From positions 1 through 12,297 of the forward strand of contig JAFGOG010000602.1 in assembly GCA_016926595.1 (NCBI GenBank): 12,297 nt of DNA, read 5' to 3'. The stretch comes from Anaerolineae bacterium. Its GTDB lineage: Bacteria > Chloroflexota > Anaerolineae > JAAYZQ01. Both the position numbers and the translations under genes were made by a program. This document shows, piece after piece, positions 5,825 to 12,297 of this stretch (within the stretch, counting starts at the first letter, position 1; each line of letters starts with the position of its first letter). The notes below the pieces were generated by a model. That model did no database searches. It saw only the letters and a list, made by a program, of their open reading frames with translations, and was not told where the DNA came from.

Positions 5825-5857
5825 ATTGACATTCTATTGACACCCTTGTGGCAAGAT
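5825..5857 (+). promoter_or_regulatory. SARP-type promoter: 11-bp direct repeat plus -10 box (copy B)
   Basis: ATTGACA occurs at 5825-5831 and at 5836-5842, exactly 11 bp apart. CCCTTGTGG and CAAGAT (5852-5857) follow, with the same spacing as copy A at 181-214. Compared with copy A, the heptamer has changed at two positions (ACTGAGA to ATTGACA), and both changes appear in both halves, as selection on a dimer-bound repeat would produce. The -10 has lost its first T relative to copy A. A normal sigma-70 reading (TTGACA to CAAGAT with 9 or 20 bp) fits poorly. It points away from the SARP-type gene. Confidence 0.58.
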
Positions 5858-5903
5858 AGGGACGACCAGGAAAGGAGGCCTCGGCAGCAGCATGGACCAA
5901 AAG
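5843..5903 (+). repeat. Duplicated promoter-leader segment, copy B
   Basis: This is the partner of 200-260, with 53 of 61 bases identical and no gaps. It includes AAAGGAGG (5871-5878), a 13-nt spacer and the ATG at 5892. The coding sequences diverge after the fifth codon, so the leader is better preserved than what it expresses. Confidence 0.85.
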
Positions 5904-6006
5904 CGGTACGGGAAACCTGGCGGATCTGCACAGCCTCCTCAAGTTCGCTGGGCGCGCCGGTCAGGCAGGCGCCTACGAGGGTTTTGTGCACTTTGACCCC
6001 GAGTAG
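5892..6006 (+). pseudogene. Decayed small-protein gene behind leader copy B
   Basis: The ATG frame starts MDQKRYGK, like MDHKGHG of the 249-470 protein, but continues into a low-complexity Arg/Pro sequence and stops at 5994-5996 after 34 codons. From 5917 the next frame reads LADLHSLLKFAGRAGQAGAY and on to TAG at 6004-6006. That looks like real protein, and its start resembles the FAGLDEAFAYLRQQLE helix of the 249-470 protein in spacing and hydrophobicity. The simplest reading is an internal deletion with frameshift in a paralogue that kept its promoter. Alternatively the ATG frame is a new 34-residue peptide. The parentage rests on short similarities. Confidence 0.45.
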
Positions 6007-6036
6007 GATGCTGGAGAGTTCTTGACCCGGTGTGCC

Positions 6037-6077
6037 AACAAGCCGGTCAGGTTCGAGAAAACCTGACCGGTCTTGTT
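6037..6077 (-). terminator. Strong terminator of the seven-gene operon
   Basis: CCGGTCAGGTT (6043-6053) and AACCTGACCGG (6060-6070) form a perfect 11-bp stem with a 6-nt loop. AACAAG (6037-6042) and CTTGTT (6072-6077) extend it by six pairs across a single bulged T. The hairpin overlaps the stop codon of the histidine phosphatase gene (6076-6078). A long T-run is missing on the minus strand. It may also stop transcripts from the opposite side. Confidence 0.75.
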
Positions 6078-6690
6078 ACAAGTTCTCCTCCCCCCAGCGC
6101 AGGCACACCCACTCCCCGTCGCGTTGTTCGGCGACGACGGCGACCGTATAGCCGATCGGCCGGGCCATGGAAAAGGGCTTGTCGACGTTCGACAGCAGCA
6201 GCGGCAGCATCGCCCGCAGCGTGCCGCCGTGGCTGATCAGCAGCAGGTTGGCCTCCGTGTCGCGATACCGTTCCTCCAGCCTGGCGATCAGGGGCATAAA
6301 GCGCGCGGCGATGTCGTTATAACTCTCACCGCCCTCGATCCGCGCCTCGTGGTGGTCGTGTTCCATCCACTGCTGAACGACCTGCCAATAGATAGCCTCT
6401 CTCTCTTTGCTGTACTTTGCGCCCTCGAGGATCCCGACATCGTACTCCCACAGCCCTTCGGCCACCTCGGGCGTCAGCCCCAGCCGCTGGCCGACGATCT
6501 GCGCCGCCTGCACGGCGCGCAGCACCGGGCTGCAATAGAGGGCGACAAAGGGGATGCCGGCGAGGCTATCGGCTAACGCTTGGGCCTGCTCCTGCCCCTT
6601 GCCGGTCAAGCCGTAGCCGTGCGGCTTGTTCCAAAACACTTGCTGGACGTTGGCCTCACTCTCGCCGTGCCGGGCAAAATAGAGCCTCAT
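6076..6690 (-). CDS. Histidine phosphatase family protein (phosphoglycerate mutase-like, 204 aa)
   Basis: The phosphate pocket is complete: RHGE at 7-10 with His8 as the likely phospho-acceptor, Arg58 in SPVLRAVQAAQ, Glu82 in GLWEYDVG as proton donor, and His154 in LLISHGG. This is the cytoplasmic two-histidine phosphatase fold of about 200 residues. Members hydrolyse small phosphate esters such as sugar phosphates, nucleotides or alpha-ribazole phosphate; the substrate cannot be read here. The WEYDVGILEG tract is more like broad-specificity phosphatases than cofactor-dependent glycolytic mutases, which are longer. It is the last gene of the operon. Its ATG overlaps the TGA of the acetyltransferase gene by four bases, and GGAGGAG lies just upstream inside that gene, so translation is probably coupled. 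Confidence 0.9.
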   Translation of the reverse strand: MRLYFARHGESEANVQQVFWNKPHGYGLTGKGQEQAQALADSLAGIPFVALYCSPVLRAVQAAQIVGQRLGLTPEVAEGLWEYDVGILEGAKYSKEREAIYWQVVQQWMEHDHHEARIEGGESYNDIAARFMPLIARLEERYRDTEANLLLISHGGTLRAMLPLLLSNVDKPFSMARPIGYTVAVVAEQRDGEWVCLRWGEENL

Positions 6691-7589
6691 GTCTCTCCTC
6701 CTACTGGCAGCTGAAAGTCACAGACGATCGACGGCTGGACCGGCCGGTAGCCGATCCGTTGGTACATACTGTTCGAGGTGGGATTGGCCAGATCGGCGTA
6801 TAGAGCACAGAACTGGTACCCTTCATCGAGCAGCACACGGCTCAGGACGGCAACGCACGAGGTCGCATACCCTCGCTTCCGGTGTTCGGGCGGGGTATAG
6901 ACGCCGCTGACAACGACCCCGTGGCGGGTTGGCCGCGCCTTCCAGGCCATGGACACCGGCGCCCCATCGTGCCACAGATAGAGAGAGGAGGCGGCCACCG
7001 TCCGCTCCACGCGTGCACGTGCCTCGTGGGGTGGCAGTGGATCCAGCGTGATCGCCGAAAAGCCGACCATCCACCCGGTGAGCAGCGGGATATGCGCTGT
7101 AGTGGCCTGGGTGAGCCTGCCCGGGCTGGAGGCGATCGCGTTGACCCGGTCCAGACGGTAGATCATCTGCTCCATCTGCACGGCAACCCTACAGGCTCTA
7201 CGCTGCTGCCACGCCTGGGCAAAAGCGGTTGCTACCTCGCGTGGGCCGATTACGCCCGGCGGCGACACCCCCTGGTCAAGCAAATACGACACGGCCTCGT
7301 CGAGCGCGGCGTCGAGACCATCCCCCCGGCCGTGGACGATCAGGCGAGCCGGCGGAGTCATCAACATGACCAGGGGAACCTGCCCATCGTGTTCAACCAA
7401 CGCGAGAAACGGCGGCCGGTCGCCCGGCGACCGTGCCGGTGTCTGCCCGGCTGGCTCTCGCTCGGTCTGCTCTCGCGCCAACCTGGTCAGCAGGCCCAGC
7501 AGCAGATTGTTCGCCGCCTCGTCCTCTTCCAGCGTGTCCCGCACCCTGTCCAGAAAGGCTGCGGCATCGAGATCGCCCCGCACGTTCAC
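6687..7589 (-). CDS. GNAT-family N-acetyltransferase (300 aa)
   Basis: The C-terminal ~110 residues form a GNAT domain. The acetyl-CoA pyrophosphate loop is VYTPPEHRKRGYAT (~230-243), followed by the helix SCVAVLSRVLLDEG and the closing NPTSNSMYQRIGYRPV motif. The N-terminal ~190 residues are less conserved and may be a second, degenerate GNAT half, as in FR47-like double-domain proteins. The acceptor is unknown. The start chosen is GTG 7589: it overlaps the stop of the MazG-like gene as GTGA, and GGAGG lies nine bases upstream. An in-frame candidate at 7643 would put 18 basic residues, read from inside the previous gene, in front. Four-base overlaps on both sides place it firmly in the operon. 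Confidence 0.88.
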   Translation of the reverse strand: MNVRGDLDAAAFLDRVRDTLEEDEAANNLLLGLLTRLAREQTEREPAGQTPARSPGDRPPFLALVEHDGQVPLVMLMTPPARLIVHGRGDGLDAALDEAVSYLLDQGVSPPGVIGPREVATAFAQAWQQRRACRVAVQMEQMIYRLDRVNAIASSPGRLTQATTAHIPLLTGWMVGFSAITLDPLPPHEARARVERTVAASSLYLWHDGAPVSMAWKARPTRHGVVVSGVYTPPEHRKRGYATSCVAVLSRVLLDEGYQFCALYADLANPTSNSMYQRIGYRPVQPSIVCDFQLPVGGET

Positions 7590-7945
7590 GCTGGCTGTCC
7601 TCCTTCTGCTTCGATCGCGTCGCGGGCCAGCGGCCCGACCCACCCTTCGCTGACGACGCGCTGATAAGCCTGGTCGACGTATGCGGCCATTTCGTCCTGC
7701 AGGCGATAATGGATCGCCAGCTGCAGCACAACGCCCATCACATGCGCCAGTTCCTTGGCCAGTTTGTTTCTGTCCGGCGCGCCCAACTTGGCCAGTTTGA
7801 CGCCCATCCCTTCGAGATGGTTAACCTCGGTGGCCACCTCACCACACTCCTCAGCCAGACGGGTGACGATCTTGAACGGGTCATCGCTGCCATCGCGAAA
7901 TTTGTTGTTCAGTGCCTGGGCGATCTTGTACAGTTTATCGATCAA
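7586..7945 (-). CDS. MazG-like nucleotide pyrophosphohydrolase (119 aa)
   Basis: This is a compact all-alpha protein with the EExxE motif (EECGE, 32-36), as in MazG and related NTP pyrophosphohydrolases that cut NTPs to NMP and pyrophosphate. In the family this pairs with ExxD to hold Mg2+. Here the second motif reads ELAH (65-68), with His in place of Asp, so metal binding or activity may differ. The start is TTG 7945, supported by GGGAGG five bases upstream and a TTGA overlap with the stop of the PHP gene; the next in-frame Met would remove the EExxE motif. The neighbouring phosphoesterase and phosphopentomutase fit a nucleotide-cleaning role, though that is inferred. Confidence 0.8.
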   Translation of the reverse strand: MIDKLYKIAQALNNKFRDGSDDPFKIVTRLAEECGEVATEVNHLEGMGVKLAKLGAPDRNKLAKELAHVMGVVLQLAIHYRLQDEMAAYVDQAYQRVVSEGWVGPLARDAIEAEGGQPA

Positions 7946-8844
7946 CTCTGCCTCCCAGCTTGCCGTGTCTGGTGCCAGGCCACGTGCCGCGCCTCGATGG
8001 CGGCTACCATCTCGCCGGTCACCGGCTCGGTACCCAGGCGACGCCCCTCGTCAGAATAGCCGTGTGTGTCTGACCCGCCGCTGACCAGCAGGTTGAAACG
8101 CCGCGCCAACGCGCCGAAATGAGCCCGCGCTGCATCGTCGAGGCGGAAATGATAGACCTCGAGCCCGTCCAGGCCCATTTCGACCAGCCCGGCCACATGT
8201 GTTTCCTGCAGCCGCTGGCCATCGCAGGTGACCGCCACGGGATGGGCCAGGATGGCCACGCCGCCCGCGCGGTGGATCTGGTTTATGCAGCGGTCGACGG
8301 TCAACGAACTTGGCCGCACCTGCCGCCAACCGCTTATCATCAACTCAAGGGCCGCCGCCTCTGTCGGGGCATAGCCTTTCCCCTGGATGACGTGAATCAG
8401 CTGCATCAGGCCGGCGTAATGGGGATTGTGGGCGAACACGTCGTCGATCGACACGGGATAGCCATCGGCGGTCAGGCAGGCGCAGCAGGCGGCGACGCGC
8501 GCGTGGATGTCGTCCAGCGTAGCCTGCTCGAAAGCACGGAATGCTGCGTCGTCGACGTCGACAAAATAGCCCAGCACGTCGATGTCGCTCTCTCCCGGCG
8601 CGGCGTGGCAGCGCTCCCAACAGCAGGTCAGCTCGATCGCCGGGATCAGGCTCAAACCAAGCTCACCCGCTAGCGCTCGCACCGCGCGCACGCCATTGGC
8701 ATTGTCGTGATCGGTCAGCGCCACCGTGCGCAGGCCCAGCGCCGCACATCGGCGCAACACGCCCTCGGGCGCATCCCGCCCATCGGAGTAATAGGTGTGG
8801 ATGTGCAGGTCGACGGCATGCCGGTTGTTCCCTGACTCGCTCAT
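7942..8844 (-). CDS. PHP-domain phosphoesterase (TrpH/RNase AM-like, 300 aa)
   Basis: The PHP metal-site motifs are in order: DLHIHTYYSDG (12-22), TDHDN (44-48), IELT with Glu71, LAHPV with His201, and GSDTHG (257-262). They make a trinuclear phosphoesterase centre. In stand-alone proteins of this length the best-known activity is 3',5'-nucleoside bisphosphate phosphatase with 5'-3' oligoribonuclease activity (YciV/RNase AM, the former TrpH). Histidinol phosphatase is less likely from the motif order and the absence of his genes. An extra Cys-rich patch (CCWERCH, 74-80; CCAC, 120-123) is unusual. ATG 8844 overlaps the previous stop as ATGA, with GGAGGG about 12 bases upstream. Confidence 0.88.
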   Translation of the reverse strand: MSESGNNRHAVDLHIHTYYSDGRDAPEGVLRRCAALGLRTVALTDHDNANGVRAVRALAGELGLSLIPAIELTCCWERCHAAPGESDIDVLGYFVDVDDAAFRAFEQATLDDIHARVAACCACLTADGYPVSIDDVFAHNPHYAGLMQLIHVIQGKGYAPTEAAALELMISGWRQVRPSSLTVDRCINQIHRAGGVAILAHPVAVTCDGQRLQETHVAGLVEMGLDGLEVYHFRLDDAARAHFGALARRFNLLVSGGSDTHGYSDEGRRLGTEPVTGEMVAAIEARHVAWHQTRQAGRQS

Positions 8845-9914
8845 AAGACTATCTTGCCCTCCAACACGATCGTTCGCCCATCGACCTCGAGCGTCGCGCC
8901 CGGCAGGGCAAAATCGATGTTCAGCGACGACTCGTTCTGGCCGCCCATATAACGGTTCTCACCAAAAGCGACAAAGAGCGCGCCATAAACGTGCTCGTCG
9001 ACCAACGTCCAGCCCATCGGCCGGTTCAGGTAGGGATTGAGCCCCAGGCCGATGTGGCTCACCCGTCTCGGCTCACCGCTGTGTGTATCAAACATCGCCC
9101 GCAGCTCCTCGGCACCGCTGCCGGCCTCGATACGCTCGATCCGCCCCCGGGAAAAGTGGAATACGACCTCGGTCGCTCCTTCCGCTTCCGGCAGCCACAA
9201 GCTGCCCTCGGTTTCTGTTTCGCGGACGGTCGTAAAGATCGCTCCCGATGGCAGGTTACCCGCAACGCCCTCCCGGTCCCAGTCGATCTGGTTAGTCTGG
9301 CCGCCATCCCCCAGCCAGGGACGGTCGCCGCGCTGTAAGCACAGCACGTGGCCCTCTCCGCTGTGAATCGTGATCGTCCGTCCTCCCTCCACCGCAGCAA
9401 ACACCTTGTCGATCTCCCCTTGCAGCTCTTGTGCGCTGGCGGCCAGGGCGGGGATCAAGATCGCTTCCAAAGCTTCGAGGCTGAGGTTGAGCTGCCTGGC
9501 TTGTGCCTCTGTAGGGATCGCGACCAAGAGATCGGGCAGGGAACGCGCTTCTTCGGCTATGGTCAAACGGTATACAGCCTGGCGCCAGGCGTGGAATCGC
9601 GCTTGGGACACCATGTGTAAGTTCGGGTCCGCGCCAGCCAGCACCAGAATCCGATCGATCTGCTCTATCAACTTGGCTCGATGCCGATCCCAGTGAGCGA
9701 GATAGTCCAACGGGGCTTCATTCCACAAGCGCCGTTTGTATTCGGGGGGAAGAAACTCGATCAATGGCGTTGCGCCATGTAACTCAATGGCCAGCGCGAT
9801 CTCGAGCAGGACATCGATCCGCCCCGCGCTGTCCCGGACGTGGACGAGCTCACCCGGCTGTACACCGAGCCCCTGCACGATGCGCCGCGCAATAACAGAC
9901 CATCTTGTGTCTAT
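8841..9914 (-). CDS. M29 aminopeptidase-like protein with altered metal site (~357 aa)
   Basis: The family is recognised from VQPGELVHVRD near the N-terminus, GNLPSGAIFTT, SHIGLGLNPYL and GGQNESSLNIDFALPG. M29 enzymes (AmpS, PepS, thermophilic aminopeptidase T) use two metals held by Glu, Glu, His, His and Asp. At the expected places this protein shows Ala225 (GA for GE), His287 (SHIG for AELG), Phe314 (FVAFG for HIALG) and Asn332 (NID for HxD). Only Asp334 is kept, so it is probably not a normal aminopeptidase. Start: family-like sequence (DTRWSVIARRIV) runs upstream of the first standard start, GTG 9878, to an ATA at 9914 that has GAGGAGG five bases before it and a TAG immediately before. 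It overlaps the PHP gene as ATGA. Confidence 0.8.
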   Translation of the reverse strand: MDTRWSVIARRIVQGLGVQPGELVHVRDSAGRIDVLLEIALAIELHGATPLIEFLPPEYKRRLWNEAPLDYLAHWDRHRAKLIEQIDRILVLAGADPNLHMVSQARFHAWRQAVYRLTIAEEARSLPDLLVAIPTEAQARQLNLSLEALEAILIPALAASAQELQGEIDKVFAAVEGGRTITIHSGEGHVLCLQRGDRPWLGDGGQTNQIDWDREGVAGNLPSGAIFTTVRETETEGSLWLPEAEGATEVVFHFSRGRIERIEAGSGAEELRAMFDTHSGEPRRVSHIGLGLNPYLNRPMGWTLVDEHVYGALFVAFGENRYMGGQNESSLNIDFALPGATLEVDGRTIVLEGKIVL

Positions 9915-9919
9915 CTAAA

Positions 9920-9926
9920 CCTCCTC
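9920..9926 (-). promoter_or_regulatory. Ribosome site that points to an ATA start
   Basis: GAGGAGG on the minus strand (9926-9920) is followed by TTTAG and then ATA at 9914. GTG 9878 has no comparable site, and the ATG at 9904-9902 is out of frame and closes after 17 codons. The site lies in the 29-nt gap after the BrkB-family gene. Confidence 0.6.
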
Positions 9927-9943
9927 GGGCCACCGGCTGTAGG

Positions 9944-10945
9944 TTACTCCACCTCGGCCTCAGGCGCCCTGCTGCGGGCGACAACACCAGGTTGTGGGCC
10001 GCGTGTCACCCAATGCGGCCTTGGCCGTTCCCGGCGCACGAATTGCCAGGCCATGGTTAGCTCGGCGCCGATCAGCAGGATCACGCTGGTGTAGTAGGAC
10101 CAGATAATAAAGGCGATGAACTTGCCCAACGGGCCATAGATCAGGTTATAGGGCCGAAAGGTGACCACATAGTTGGTGAACACCTGCTTGCCCAGCTCCC
10201 AAAACAGCGCGCTCAACACCGCCCCGGGCAGCCACTCCCACCACTGCATGGCAATGTTGGACAGGAGGCGATAGATCGTGTACACCAGGAGAATAGCCAG
10301 CACCATGCCACCCAGCGTCACCAGCCGGGCGCTGAGCTTGCTGGCCTCGACCGAGATCAGCCCCAGGGAGAGGTCGGGCAGGGTGCTGACGATCCCGTCG
10401 ATCGCCGTCAAGGCCATCGACAGCACAAACAACAGCAGGATCAGGCCCACCGCCGCCAGGCCGAGCAGGCGCTGCCACCAGAACGACTTGGGCTCTTGCA
10501 CCTCGCCAATGGCATTCAGCGCGCGGTGAATGCCGGCAAAGACGTTGCTGCCCGACCAAAACAGGCCCAACAGCGACAGCACGCTGGCTACGGTGCGGTA
10601 GCGCAGCAACTGGTCGATGTTGAGCTGCACCAGTTGGTCGGCCTGGGGCAGGTAGCGGTCGACAAAGTTGAAAATCGCCTCTTGCGTCTCGGCATAGGTC
10701 AGAAAAGAACTGCTCAGGACGATCAGCAGCAGGATCAGGGGAAAAAAGGAGAGCAGCAGGTAATAGGCGATCGCCGCCGCGCGCACCGCGCACTCGTGCT
10801 TGCCATAGTTGATGACCGTCTTGCGCACCAGCAGCGCCGCGCTGCCGGCAAGCCATTTGCTCTGTTCCGCCCAACCTCGCCAATCGACGTCTGGCATGGT
10901 CAGCGTACGCCGTCCCTGCTTGTTACGCAACGGGTTCCCCCTCAC
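9944..10945 (-). CDS. YihY/BrkB-family inner membrane protein (333 aa)
   Basis: This is an integral membrane protein with about six hydrophobic segments, beginning [20 protein letters not shown]. Family signatures include [55 protein letters not shown] and [20 protein letters not shown]. Proteins of this family (formerly misnamed RNase BN) have no settled biochemical role; export or envelope integrity has been suggested. The basic, Pro-rich C-terminal tail should be cytoplasmic. The GTG start at 10945 overlaps the deoB stop as GTGA, matching the operon's habit, but its ribosome site is poor; ATG 10897 (MPDVDWRGW) is a fair alternative giving 317 residues. Confidence 0.9.
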   Translation of the reverse strand: MRGNPLRNKQGRRTLTMPDVDWRGWAEQSKWLAGSAALLVRKTVINYGKHECAVRAAAIAYYLLLSFFPLILLLIVLSSSFLTYAETQEAIFNFVDRYLPQADQLVQLNIDQLLRYRTVASVLSLLGLFWSGSNVFAGIHRALNAIGEVQEPKSFWWQRLLGLAAVGLILLLFVLSMALTAIDGIVSTLPDLSLGLISVEASKLSARLVTLGGMVLAILLVYTIYRLLSNIAMQWWEWLPGAVLSALFWELGKQVFTNYVVTFRPYNLIYGPLGKFIAFIIWSYYTSVILLIGAELTMAWQFVRRERPRPHWVTRGPQPGVVARSRAPEAEVE

Positions 10946-12180
10946 CGGGAACCGCCTGCCAGCAGCTCGCCGGCAAAGCTGTCGCCAAACGGGATCGCGC
11001 CGATGCCCAGCAGGTCGGTAACGGTCGCCCCCAGGTCGGCAAAAGTCGGCCGCGTGCCCAGGTTGAGGCCGGCGCGAACGCGCTCCCCCACCGCCAGCAG
11101 CGGCACGTACTCGCGCGAGTGATCGGTGCTGGTCGTCGTCGGATCGTTGCCGTGGTCAGCGGTCAGAAAGAGGATGTCAGCCGGGCGCAACGCCTGCAGC
11201 AGCTCGGGCAGGCGTCGGTCGACCTCCTCCAGCGCCGTCGCGTAACCGCGCGGGTCGTTGCGGTGGCCATAGAGCATGTCGAAATCGACCAAGTTGGCAA
11301 AGATCAGGCCGCCCTCCTCCGGCCGGTTAGCCATAAACTGCAGCGTGGCGTCCACCCCGGCCATGTTGTTGGTGCTGTGGATGACGTCGGTCATCCCACG
11401 GTGGGCGAAAATGTCCTCGATCTTGCCCACCGCCATCACCCGTCGCCCCGCCTCTTTGAGCCGGTCCAGGATCGTCGGCTGCGGCGGCGGCGCGGAAAAA
11501 TCGCGCCGGTTTTCGGTGCGCACATACTGGCCATCCACCGGCCCGGTAAAGGGGCGGGCGATGACCCGGCCCACGTTGTGCTCGCCTTGCAGGATCTCGC
11601 GCGCGGTCTCGCAGATGTGGATCTGCTCTTCCAGCGGAATGACCGCTTCGTGCATGGCCACCTGGAACACGCTGTCGGCCGAAGTGTAGACGATCGGCGC
11701 GCCGCTGCGCACGTGGGCGTCGCCCAGCTCCTGGATGATCGCCGTGCCCGAGGCGGTGACGTTGCCCAGGGTCCTGCGCCCGATGCGGCGCTCGAACTCG
11801 TCCAGGATGGCGCGGGGAAAGCCGTTCGGATAGGTCGGCAGCGGCTGCGACGAGACCAATCCGGCGATCTCCCAGTGCCCGGTGGTCGTGTCCTTGCCCT
11901 TGGAGCGCTCGGCCATCCGCCCGTAGGCGCCGGTTGGCGCTGCGGCTGGCGGAACACCCAACACGGGCGCGCCCGACAGCAAGGCCGCGTTGCCCAGCCC
12001 GATGCGCTGCAGATGCGGCAGGGCGAGCCCGCCCACGGCGCGGGCCAGGTTGGCCAGGGTATTCGACTGCGGGTCTTGCTCGCCGTACTCGTCAGCATCG
12101 GGCAGCGCCCCGATCCCGACGCTGTCCAGGACGATCAGGATGGCCCGGTTGATGCCATAGGGTTGGTGTTCAGTGCACAT
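10942..12180 (-). CDS. deoB: Phosphopentomutase (412 aa)
   Basis: DeoB interconverts ribose- or deoxyribose-1-phosphate and the 5-phosphate in nucleoside salvage and catabolism, in the cytoplasm with Mn2+. It belongs to the alkaline phosphatase superfamily. All landmarks are present: [13 protein letters not shown] near the N-terminus, KDTTTGHWE carrying the phospho-acceptor Thr, YTSADSVFQ in the cap domain, [12 protein letters not shown], and the metal-binding TADHGNDPT and [11 protein letters not shown]. The length is close to the family's usual ~390-410. ATG 12180 has only GGAAAGAGAG as a ribosome site. It is the first gene of the minus-strand operon. No deoA, deoC or deoR-like gene is visible in the window, so its usual partners are elsewhere or upstream of 12297. 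Confidence 0.96.
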   Translation of the reverse strand: MCTEHQPYGINRAILIVLDSVGIGALPDADEYGEQDPQSNTLANLARAVGGLALPHLQRIGLGNAALLSGAPVLGVPPAAAPTGAYGRMAERSKGKDTTTGHWEIAGLVSSQPLPTYPNGFPRAILDEFERRIGRRTLGNVTASGTAIIQELGDAHVRSGAPIVYTSADSVFQVAMHEAVIPLEEQIHICETAREILQGEHNVGRVIARPFTGPVDGQYVRTENRRDFSAPPPQPTILDRLKEAGRRVMAVGKIEDIFAHRGMTDVIHSTNNMAGVDATLQFMANRPEEGGLIFANLVDFDMLYGHRNDPRGYATALEEVDRRLPELLQALRPADILFLTADHGNDPTTTSTDHSREYVPLLAVGERVRAGLNLGTRPTFADLGATVTDLLGIGAIPFGDSFAGELLAGGSR

Positions 12181-12255
12181 CGTTCGCTCTCTTTCCAGGA
12201 ATTGCCCGGTCTAGCTACCCTACAGTTTTTGAAAAGTTGACTGGCACGCTCGATT

Positions 12256-12292
12256 CGAGTAAAAGAAGGTTTGCGACAACACTCTTTACTCG
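12256..12292. promoter_or_regulatory. Inverted repeat upstream of the deoB operon
   Basis: CGAGTAAAAGA (12256-12266) and TCTTTACTCG (12283-12292) pair over ten bases with one bulged A around a 16-nt loop. It lies 75-112 bp upstream of deoB and is overlapped by the small palindrome CTCGATTCGAG (12249-12259). It may be an operator, a leader structure of the operon, or the terminator of a gene beyond the window. I could not fix a convincing -35/-10 pair between 12181 and 12297. Confidence 0.4.
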
Positions 12293-12297
12293 GAGGA

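Noticed and set aside
11119..12240. 373-aa plus-strand open frame opposite deoB
   Set aside because: deoB has every family motif on the minus strand. The long mirror frame is the usual effect of high GC and codon periodicity, and it lacks domains and a ribosome site.
12256..12292. tRNA or attachment site at the right edge
   Set aside because: The inverted repeat around GGTTTGCGACAAC has no cloverleaf arms, no CCA-adjacent acceptor stem and no second copy in the window.

Overview
The window looks like a piece of a GC-rich Chloroflexota chromosome (Caldilinea/Anaerolinea-like). This is inferred from three things: a large regulator joining a SARP/BTAD head to an NB-ARC-type ATPase and TPRs, with the BTAD cysteine pair common in that phylum; a small protein of the YLLRLW...WHASL type; and dense operons with strong GGAGG ribosome sites. 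No rRNA, tRNA or CRISPR is visible.

Left part (1-4530). The last 20 codons of a gene enter from the left. A small-protein gene (249-470) follows, driven by a promoter with an 11-bp-period direct repeat, then a secreted six-cysteine protein (595-1116). Converging on these from the minus strand is a ~1080-residue SARP-type regulator (1204-4443) with its own good sigma-70-like promoter (TTGACA-N18-TACAAT).

Middle (4529-6036). A complete ISAs1-family insertion sequence, with 17-bp inverted repeats and a 9-bp target duplication, sits three bases upstream of the regulator's -35 box. Beyond it lie a palindromic dispersed repeat that also occurs in-frame inside the regulator gene, and a second copy of the direct-repeat promoter and leader (87% identical over 61 bp). 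This second leader drives only a decayed small ORF.

Right part (6037-12180, minus strand). A seven-gene operon: deoB, a BrkB/YihY membrane protein, a degenerate M29 aminopeptidase-like protein, a PHP phosphoesterase, a MazG-like protein, a GNAT acetyltransferase and a histidine phosphatase. Five of the six junctions are 4-nt stop/start overlaps (GTGA, ATGA, TTGA, GTGA, ATGA). A long hairpin closes the operon. The theme is nucleoside and nucleotide handling (phosphopentomutase, probable nucleotide phosphatase, NTP-pyrophosphohydrolase-like protein) with accessory genes.

Most interesting signal: two promoters whose -10 box is preceded by two heptamers 11 bp apart, the layout bound by SARP regulators. 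They lie on both sides of a SARP-type gene. The heptamers differ between the two promoters but match within each, as expected if the repeat is under selection. This suggests a local SARP-leader-small-protein circuit, with one branch now decayed and the regulator's upstream region displaced by an IS.
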